DNA of 64,000 bases, from NCBI GenBank assembly GCA_900316955.1, contig ONEX01000020.1, positions 1 to 64,000 of the forward strand, read 5' to 3'. Under the pieces are notes generated by a model. The model saw only the letters and a list, made by a program, of their open reading frames with translations. It did not search any database and was not told the DNA's origin. The position numbers and the translations under genes are program-made. The DNA is from an uncultured Bacteroidales bacterium. GTDB lineage: Bacteria > Bacteroidota > Bacteroidia > Bacteroidales > UBA932. The number at the start of each line of letters is the position of its first letter. The first letter of the stretch is position 1. This document shows positions 58,392 through 64,000 of this stretch, piece by piece.

Positions 58392-59845
58392 AGAAGATAG
58401 TGATGTGGGCGGCCGCCCTGGTATTGGCGGTCTCTTGTGGCGGTGGCGGAGCGGTTTCCGGCCCCGTGGACCTCTCTCCCTGGATGGGGGCGGATTCCTT
58501 GTATTCGTTTACGGTGAAGGATGTAACCTTCACTTTGGCACCGGTGAAGGCCGGCACGTTCTCGATGGGCGAGACCCTCGACATGGGACGCTTCCGGACG
58601 CCGTCGCTGCACCAGGTGCTCCTGGACGGCTTCGCCATCGGCACGACGGAAGTCACCCAGGCCCTCTGGAAGGCCGTGATGGGCTCGAACCCCAGCCCGA
58701 AGGACGTCCCGACGGCGCCGGTCACCATGGTCAGTTACGGCGACGCGCAGAAATTCCTCCAGAAGCTCTCCAAGGCGACGGGCGTTCCGTTCCGGCTTCC
58801 GACGGAGGCCGAATGGGAATATGCGGCCCGCCAGCGGGAAGGGATGGCCGGCAGCGCCTGGGAATGGTGTTCCGACCGGTGGACCGATGAACTGGGCGCT
58901 CTCCTGACGGTCAATCCGCAGGGGCCCGAGGCCGGCCAGGAATATGCCCTCCGCGGCGGCAGCGCCCTGGAAAAGAACAACAAGCCCATCACCCGCAAGC
59001 CGATGGCGCCGACCACCAAGGCCGGCGACGTGGGCCTGCGCCTGGCCGTTTCCACGGGCGAAGCGTTCCCGCAGGCACTTTATGAGGTGCTCGTGGAGAA
59101 CAAGGTCCCGCGTGAGCGCTATAAGATTACGGAACTCAAGCCCGAGACCTTCACGGTGAACGGCGTCAAGTTCGAGATGCTGCCCGTGGAAGGCGGCACC
59201 TTCCTGATGGGCGGCACCGAGCAGAAGGGCCAGGTCATCCGCGAGGACGAACTCCCGCAGCACGAGGTGACGCTGGACCATTTCAAGATTGGCAAGCTGG
59301 AAGTCACCCAGGCGCTCTGGGAAGCCGTGATGGGGGAGGTCCCCTACGGCAACCAGGGGCCCGACTATCCCATCGGCAATGTATCCTGGTATGACGCGCA
59401 GGCGTTCATCCGTCAGCTCAACGCCTTGACCGGACGGAAGTTCCGTCTTCCGACCGAGGCCGAGTGGGAATACGCCGCCCGCGGGGGCCAGAAGTCGCAC
59501 GGCTACAACTATGCGGGTTCTCCATATCCGCAGATCGTCGCCCAGTTCGGTTTCGAGGACATGCGCACGCGTCCCGTCGCCCGGTTCTCCCCGAACGAAC
59601 TGGGAACGTACGATATGAGCGGCAATGCCTGGGAATGGTGCCAGGACCGCGTAGGACCGTATTCTTCCGTCGAGCAGCGCGATCCCACGGGCCCTGCGTC
59701 CGTCCGGGAGAAAGACGAGCTGGACCCGCGCATCATGCGCGGCGGCAGCGTGGCCACGACGCAGGACAAGTGCCGCGTCAGCAACCGCGGCGAGTTCGAC
59801 CCCAACCGCTTCCGCACCACCATCGGCTTCCGCCTGGCTTTGTAA
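58388..59845 (+). CDS. lipoprotein with two SUMF1/formylglycine-generating-enzyme-like domains
   Basis: 485 aa. Lipoprotein signal with Cys18 (LVLAVSCGGG). Two tandem copies of the FGE-sulfatase (SUMF1/EgtB/PvdO) fold: about residues 40-225 and 255-485. Both contain TTEVTQALWKAVM-like and RLPTEAEWEYAAR motifs and an AWEWC segment. In the first copy roughly 50 residues between EYAAR and AWEWC are missing. The paired active-site cysteines of true formylglycine-generating enzymes are not seen, so a structural or carbohydrate/peptide-binding role, as in GldJ/GldK-like lipoproteins, is more likely. Coupled to the arginase-like gene; gcvT follows after 28 nt. Confidence 0.85.
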   Translation: MKKIVMWAAALVLAVSCGGGGAVSGPVDLSPWMGADSLYSFTVKDVTFTLAPVKAGTFSMGETLDMGRFRTPSLHQVLLDGFAIGTTEVTQALWKAVMGSNPSPKDVPTAPVTMVSYGDAQKFLQKLSKATGVPFRLPTEAEWEYAARQREGMAGSAWEWCSDRWTDELGALLTVNPQGPEAGQEYALRGGSALEKNNKPITRKPMAPTTKAGDVGLRLAVSTGEAFPQALYEVLVENKVPRERYKITELKPETFTVNGVKFEMLPVEGGTFLMGGTEQKGQVIREDELPQHEVTLDHFKIGKLEVTQALWEAVMGEVPYGNQGPDYPIGNVSWYDAQAFIRQLNALTGRKFRLPTEAEWEYAARGGQKSHGYNYAGSPYPQIVAQFGFEDMRTRPVARFSPNELGTYDMSGNAWEWCQDRVGPYSSVEQRDPTGPASVREKDELDPRIMRGGSVATTQDKCRVSNRGEFDPNRFRTTIGFRLAL

Positions 59846-59873
59846 GATAATACTAACACTCCAAAATAACACT

Positions 59874-60989
59874 ATGTCAGAAAACGTCAATCCGGCCGAG
59901 CTCCAGAAAACCTGCCTGTACGACAGGCACGTGGCGCTGCAGGCCAAGATGAGCCCCTTCGCGGGCTTCATGATGCCCATCCAGTACGACTCCATCACCG
60001 TGGAGCACAACGCCGTCCGGCAGAAGGTCGGCATGTTCGACGTCTCCCACATGGGCGAGGTCTTCGTCGAAGGCCCTGAGGCCGAGAAGTTCGTCAACTG
60101 GATCTTTACCAACGAGATCCGGGGCTTCGAGCCCGGCAAGGTCCTGTACGGGATGATGTGCTATCCCGACGGCGGCGTGGTGGACGACCTGCTCGTCTAT
60201 CGCGAGTTCGCCCCCGAGCACTTCCTCCTGGTGGTGAACGCCGCCAACATCGACAAAGACTTCGCCTGGATCGAGGAACACGCAAAGGGCTTCGACTGCG
60301 TGGTCCGCAACGAGTCCCCGGTGTGGGGCCAGATCGCCGTCCAGGGTCCCGAGGCCGAGAAGGTGGTGGTGGAGGTGCTGGGCCTGGCGAAGGCGGCCGA
60401 GCTGGGCTTCTATACCTTCTATGACACGGAATATCAGGGCAAGCGCATGATTGTCAGCCGCACGGGCTACACCGGCGAGGACGGCTTCGAGCTGTACACC
60501 TCCCCGGAAGGCACCGTGGACCTGTGGGACCGTCTCATCGCGGCCGGCGTCCAGCCCTGCGGCCTGGGCTGCCGCGACACCCTCCGCTTCGAGGCCGGCC
60601 TGCCGCTGTACGGCGACGAGCTCAGCGCCGACATCAGCCCGGTGATGGCCGGACTGGGGATGTTCTGCAAGTACGACAAGGATTTCATCGGCAAGGAGGC
60701 GCTCCTGGCCCAGAAGGGCGGCGAGATTGTCCGCAAGCTCGTGGGCATCGAGATCGAGGACAAGGCCATCCCGCGCGCCGGCTATCCGGTGGAGCTCGAG
60801 GACGGCACGGAAGTCGGCGTCGTCACGACCGGCTACCATTCCATCTCCCTGGACAAGAGCATCTGCTTCGCCCTCGTGGACAAGGCCTATGCCGCCCTGG
60901 ACACCCCGCTGTGGATCCGCATCCGCAAGAAGGTCTTCCCGGGCAAGGTCGTGAAAAAACGCTTCTATCAAACGAATTACAAGAAATAA
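59874..60989 (+). CDS. gcvT: glycine cleavage system T protein (aminomethyltransferase)
   Basis: 371 aa. Transfers the methylene group from the aminomethyl-lipoyl H protein to tetrahydrofolate, releasing ammonia. FDVSHMGEVFVEGPEAEKFV, NAANIDKDFAWI and SRTGYTGEDGFELY are family signatures; the C-terminal beta-barrel contains RAGYPVELEDGTEVGVVTTG. First of the gcvT-H-PA-PB run, separated by 21 nt from gcvH. No glycine riboswitch fits in the 28-nt gap upstream. Confidence 0.96.
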   Translation: MSENVNPAELQKTCLYDRHVALQAKMSPFAGFMMPIQYDSITVEHNAVRQKVGMFDVSHMGEVFVEGPEAEKFVNWIFTNEIRGFEPGKVLYGMMCYPDGGVVDDLLVYREFAPEHFLLVVNAANIDKDFAWIEEHAKGFDCVVRNESPVWGQIAVQGPEAEKVVVEVLGLAKAAELGFYTFYDTEYQGKRMIVSRTGYTGEDGFELYTSPEGTVDLWDRLIAAGVQPCGLGCRDTLRFEAGLPLYGDELSADISPVMAGLGMFCKYDKDFIGKEALLAQKGGEIVRKLVGIEIEDKAIPRAGYPVELEDGTEVGVVTTGYHSISLDKSICFALVDKAYAALDTPLWIRIRKKVFPGKVVKKRFYQTNYKK

Positions 60990-61010
60990 ACACTTAAAAC
61001 ACAAAACATT

Positions 61011-61391
61011 ATGAGCAAGATTGTCGAAGGACTCAAGTATTCCGAATCCCACGAGTGGGTCAAGGTCGAGGACGGTGTGGCCGTTGTCGGCGTATCCGAT
61101 TTCGCCCAGAAAGAGATGGGTGACATCACCTATGTGGACATGCCCGACGTGGATGACGAAGTCGCCGCCGGCGAAGAGTTCGGCGCCCTGGAGAGCGTGA
61201 AGGCCGCGAGCGACCTCATCAGCCCGGTTTCCGGCAAGGTGGTCGCCGTGAACGAAGAGCTCGACGAAGCCCCGGAGAAGGTCAATGAGGACGCCTACGC
61301 GAACTGGATCATCAAGGTGGAGATGTCCGATCCGTCCGAGTTGGACGACCTGATGGACGCGGAAGCCTACAAGGCCCATATCGGAGAGTAG
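61011..61391 (+). CDS. gcvH: glycine cleavage system H protein
   Basis: 126 aa lipoyl carrier. The lipoylated Lys64 is in GALESVKAASDLISPVSG, with the flanking ESHEWVKVEDG and GDITYVDMPDVDDEV. It shuttles the aminomethyl group between P, T and L proteins. It sits between gcvT and gcvPA with a 1-nt gap before gcvPA. Confidence 0.97.
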   Translation: MSKIVEGLKYSESHEWVKVEDGVAVVGVSDFAQKEMGDITYVDMPDVDDEVAAGEEFGALESVKAASDLISPVSGKVVAVNEELDEAPEKVNEDAYANWIIKVEMSDPSELDDLMDAEAYKAHIGE

Positions 61392-61392
61392 G

Positions 61393-62721
61393 ATGACCGG
61401 ATTCCCCTATATCCCGCATACCGACGCCGATGTCCGGTCGATGTTGGACCGGATCGGCGTCCAGAAGGTGGAGGACCTCTATTCGGACGTTCCGAAGGAG
61501 TTCATCAAGAAGGGCGCCTACGCCCTTCCCGATGCGATGTCCGAGCCGGAAGTCCGCGCGTGGCTGAACGGTCTGGCCGGGATGAACGCCAAACTGAAGG
61601 TGTTCGCCGGCGCCGGCGCGTATGACCACTACACCCCTTCGGTGATTCCCTACATCACCTCCCGTTCCGAATTCCTGACGGCCTACACGCCGTATCAGTG
61701 CGAGATCTCGCAGGGCACGCTCCGGTACATCTTCGAGTACCAGAGCATGGTGTGCGAACTCACCGGGATGGATATTTCCAACGCGTCCCTGTACGACGGC
61801 CCGACGGCCGCCGCGGAGGCGATGAAGATGACCGTGGCCTGCACCAAGAAGAAGACGCGCGTGCTCCTGTCCAAGGGCCTGCTGCCGCACGTGGTGAAGG
61901 TCGTGGAGACCTATGCGAAGTTCCACGGCGTGCAGATCGGCTACATCCCGGTGGAAGACGGCCAGACCTCCCTGGAGGCCCTGAAGGCCGAGCTCGAGGC
62001 CGGCGACGTCGCCGGTGTCATCGTCCCGGAAATCAACCGGTTCGGCATCGTCGAGAACCACGCCGGTTTTGCCGATGCCATCCATGCGGTCAAGGCGCTC
62101 CTCGTCGAGTACTGCGATCCGTCCACCCTCGCCGTCATCAAGTCTCCGGCGGAGTGGGGGGCCGACATCGCCGTGGGCGACGGCCAGTCGCTGGGCATTC
62201 CGCTCTGCTTTGGCGGCCCGTACGTGGGCTTCATGGGCGTGAAGAAGGACTACATGCGCAAGATGCCGGGTCGTATCGTGGGCCAGACCACGGACAAGGA
62301 CGGCAAGCGCGCCTTCGTGCTCACCCTCCAGGCCCGCGAGCAGCACATCAAGCGCGAGAAGGCCACGTCCAACATCTGCTCCAACGAGTCCCTGATGGCC
62401 CTCTGGGTAACGGTGTACCTGTCCCTGATGGGCCCGGAAGGACTCCGCGAGGTGAACAAGCTCAGCTGTGACGGCGCTAACTACCTGAAGAGCGAGCTGC
62501 TTGCGACCGGCAAGTTCGAGGACCCGTTCCCGGGCAAGCCGTTCCTGAAGGAATTCGTGCTGAAGCCCAGCAAGCATCCGGGTCTCGTGCAGAATGACCT
62601 GGAGAAGGCGGGCTTTTTCGCCGCGCTCGAGACGGAGGAAGGATACGTTTCCTTCTGCGTGACCGAGCAGCGTACCAAGGAAGAGATCGACCAGCTGGTC
62701 AAAATCGTGAAGGAGGGCTAG
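61393..62721 (+). CDS. gcvPA: glycine dehydrogenase (decarboxylating) subunit 1
   Basis: 442 aa, alpha-type subunit of the split P protein. FPYIPHTDADVRSMLDRIGV opens the protein; GAYDHYTPSVIPYITSRSEF, TGMDISNASLYDGPTAAAEA and GIPLCFGGPYVGFMG are conserved. This subunit lacks the PLP lysine, which is in gcvPB. Split P protein is common in Bacteroidetes, Firmicutes and archaea. Confidence 0.95.
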   Translation: MTGFPYIPHTDADVRSMLDRIGVQKVEDLYSDVPKEFIKKGAYALPDAMSEPEVRAWLNGLAGMNAKLKVFAGAGAYDHYTPSVIPYITSRSEFLTAYTPYQCEISQGTLRYIFEYQSMVCELTGMDISNASLYDGPTAAAEAMKMTVACTKKKTRVLLSKGLLPHVVKVVETYAKFHGVQIGYIPVEDGQTSLEALKAELEAGDVAGVIVPEINRFGIVENHAGFADAIHAVKALLVEYCDPSTLAVIKSPAEWGADIAVGDGQSLGIPLCFGGPYVGFMGVKKDYMRKMPGRIVGQTTDKDGKRAFVLTLQAREQHIKREKATSNICSNESLMALWVTVYLSLMGPEGLREVNKLSCDGANYLKSELLATGKFEDPFPGKPFLKEFVLKPSKHPGLVQNDLEKAGFFAALETEEGYVSFCVTEQRTKEEIDQLVKIVKEG

Positions 62722-62724
62722 GCC

Positions 62725-64000
62725 ATGAAGTACTACGACAAACTCGTTTTCGAACTTTCGCAGAAGGGCCGTGTCGGTTACTCCCTGCCTGCCAATCGTT
62801 TCCCGGCTGCACCGGAACTTCCGGTCGAACTCCGCCGCGAGGCTTCCCTGGACCTCCCCGAGGTCAGCGAGGCCGATGTGGTGCGCCACTACACGAACCT
62901 CTCCCAGATGAACTTCGGCGTGGACACCGGCTTCTATCCGCTGGGTTCCTGCACGATGAAGTACAACCCGAAGATCAACGAGGAGGTGGCCGCCCTGCCG
63001 GGCTTCACAGGCCTCCATCCGCTGATGCACGCGGGGCTCACCAAGGGCGCCCTCAAGGTGTACCAGGACATGAACAACTTCCTGGCCGCCATCACGGGCC
63101 TCTATGCCTTCACCTTCGATCCTTGCGCCGGCGCGCACGGAGAATTGACCGGCCTGATGGTCATGCGCCAGTATCATATGATGCGGGGCGACCTGAAGCG
63201 CACGAAGGTCATCGTCCCGGACAGCGCCCACGGCACGAATCCCGCTTCCGCGGCCGTCTGCGGCCTGGAAATCGTGGAAGTGAAGTCGCTGGAGAACGGC
63301 CGCGTGGACGTGGAGGCGCTGAAGCCGCTGCTGGACGACACGGTCGCCGGCATGATGATGACGAACCCGAACACCCTGGGCCTCTTCGAGACGCAGATCA
63401 AGGAAATCACGGAGCTGGTCCACGGGATCGGCGGCCTGATGTACTACGACGGCGCCAACATGAACCCGCTGATGGGCGTGGTCCGTCCGGGCGACATGGG
63501 CTTCGACATCATGCACCTGAACCTGCACAAGACCTTCTCTACGCCGCATGGCGGCGGCGGTCCGGGCTCCGGCCCTGTGGGCGTCGCCGAGCACCTGGTG
63601 GACTGCCTGCCCGACCTGCGGGTTTCCGGCTTCCACGGCAACTTCGGCGTGATCCTGCGGGCCTACGCATACATCCTGATGCTGGGCAAGCAGAACCTCA
63701 AGAAGGTGGGCCAGTACTCGGTGCTGAGCGCCAACTACATCAAGGAATGCCTCAAGGACGCGTACAAGCTCCCGATCGAGGGCGTGTGCAAGCACGAGTT
63801 CGTCTTCGACGGCCTCATCAATGACGGGGCCCACGACGATGTCCACGGCGCCACCACGCTCGACGTGGCGAAGCGTCTGCTGGACTTCGGCTTCCACGCG
63901 CCGACCATCTACTTCCCGCTCCTGTTCCACCAGGCGCTGATGATCGAGCCCACGGAAACCGAATCCAAGGAGACCATCGACGCGTTCATCGACGTGATGC
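62725..64000 (+). CDS. gcvPB: glycine dehydrogenase (decarboxylating) subunit 2 (partial, runs off the window)
   Basis: The first 425 codons are present and the frame is open at the window end. The PLP lysine is Lys269 in NLHKTFSTPHGGGGPG; YPLGSCTMKYNPK, FDPCAGAHGELTGL and DSAHGTNPASAA are family motifs. It decarboxylates glycine and loads the aminomethyl group onto GcvH. It starts 3 nt after gcvPA at ATG 62725. The usual length is about 480 aa, so roughly 50 residues are missing beyond 64000. Confidence 0.96.
   Translation, partial: MKYYDKLVFELSQKGRVGYSLPANRFPAAPELPVELRREASLDLPEVSEADVVRHYTNLSQMNFGVDTGFYPLGSCTMKYNPKINEEVAALPGFTGLHPLMHAGLTKGALKVYQDMNNFLAAITGLYAFTFDPCAGAHGELTGLMVMRQYHMMRGDLKRTKVIVPDSAHGTNPASAAVCGLEIVEVKSLENGRVDVEALKPLLDDTVAGMMMTNPNTLGLFETQIKEITELVHGIGGLMYYDGANMNPLMGVVRPGDMGFDIMHLNLHKTFSTPHGGGGPGSGPVGVAEHLVDCLPDLRVSGFHGNFGVILRAYAYILMLGKQNLKKVGQYSVLSANYIKECLKDAYKLPIEGVCKHEFVFDGLINDGAHDDVHGATTLDVAKRLLDFGFHAPTIYFPLLFHQALMIEPTETESKETIDAFIDVM

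Noticed and set aside
58388-59845. Genuine formylglycine-generating enzyme for sulfatase activation
   Set aside because: The paired catalytic cysteines are not present, the first domain is truncated, it is a lipoprotein, and no sulfatase gene is nearby.
59846-59873. Glycine riboswitch before gcvT
   Set aside because: Only 28 nt separate the upstream gene from gcvT, too short for an aptamer.
1-64000. CRISPR arrays, insertion sequences, integrases or prophage genes
   Set aside because: No regularly spaced direct repeats, transposase/integrase motifs or phage structural genes were found; the only repeats are the short palindromic units listed.

Overview
The window looks like a GC-rich chromosome segment from Bacteroidales (Bacteroidota). 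The evidence is a SusC/SusD pair, a DUF5683 gene beside parAB, S46 and M28 peptidases, bifunctional HisB and HisIE, and many promoters of the Bacteroidetes type (TTTG, about 19-20 nt, TAnnTTTG). The best promoters precede a tRNA-Phe gene, the his leader, a methyltransferase gene and the S46 peptidase gene. Genes are densely packed with many ATGA overlaps. I see no insertion sequence, phage or CRISPR array.

Layout: 1-53 is the 3' end of a 5S rRNA with its terminator, followed by about 500 nt without a convincing gene. 616-1610 encodes a small membrane protein and an ABC ATPase. 1666-5941 encodes an S46 dipeptidyl peptidase (DPP11-like) and a GH36 alpha-galactosidase. 5938-17803 is a split aryl-polyene/flexirubin-like type II fatty-acid/polyketide locus: ketoreductase, FAD oxidoreductase and ketosynthase on the minus strand, then methyltransferase, two ACPs, LpxL-like acyltransferase, hotdog dehydratase, two more ketosynthases and two half-length ketosynthase-like proteins on the plus strand. 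lysC-lysA lies between the two arms. No starter-unit or export gene is visible in it.

17800-25485 holds an M16 peptidase lipoprotein, a small HTH regulator with flotillin and NfeD-like protein, an AI-2E-family membrane protein, adk and hpt. 25612-31315 holds an HhH outer-membrane protein and the parA-parB-DUF5683-lytic transglycosylase operon. 31551-38143 is SusC-SusD-S9 peptidase, probably a RagAB-like peptide-uptake locus. 38145-41614 is priA and an AGCS symporter. 41652-44535 is a lactonase-like amidohydrolase, aldo/keto reductase and Zn-dehydrogenase set resembling L-galactose oxidation. 44620-47853 is an M28 peptidase and a Na/Pi cotransporter with an unusual C-terminal extension. 47863-49200 holds a low-MW phosphatase, an AlkD-like gene carrying an in-frame palindromic-repeat insertion, and tRNA-Phe. 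49285-57404 is the complete his operon (GDCBHAF-IE) plus threonine aldolase, behind a leader peptide and attenuator. 57657-64000 is an arginase-like protein, a double SUMF1-type lipoprotein and the glycine cleavage genes gcvT-gcvH-gcvPA-gcvPB (last one cut by the window end).

The most novel item is the 652-aa protein at 45895-47853. A NptA-type Na/phosphate transporter and a PhoU-like helical domain are fused in one unbroken frame to an OmpR/PhoB-type winged-helix DNA-binding domain. It could be a membrane-tethered, phosphate-responsive regulator without a receiver domain or kinase. Other points of note are the his attenuator (17-aa leader with His-His-His and mutually exclusive hairpins), the palindromic repeat inserted in frame in the AlkD-like gene, the paired half-ketosynthases, and terminators embedded in the coding ends of convergent genes.

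Taken together, the peptidases (S46, S9, M16, M28) and SusCD without a glycosidase suggest strong use of peptides. Threonine aldolase and the glycine cleavage system connect threonine and glycine to one-carbon metabolism.
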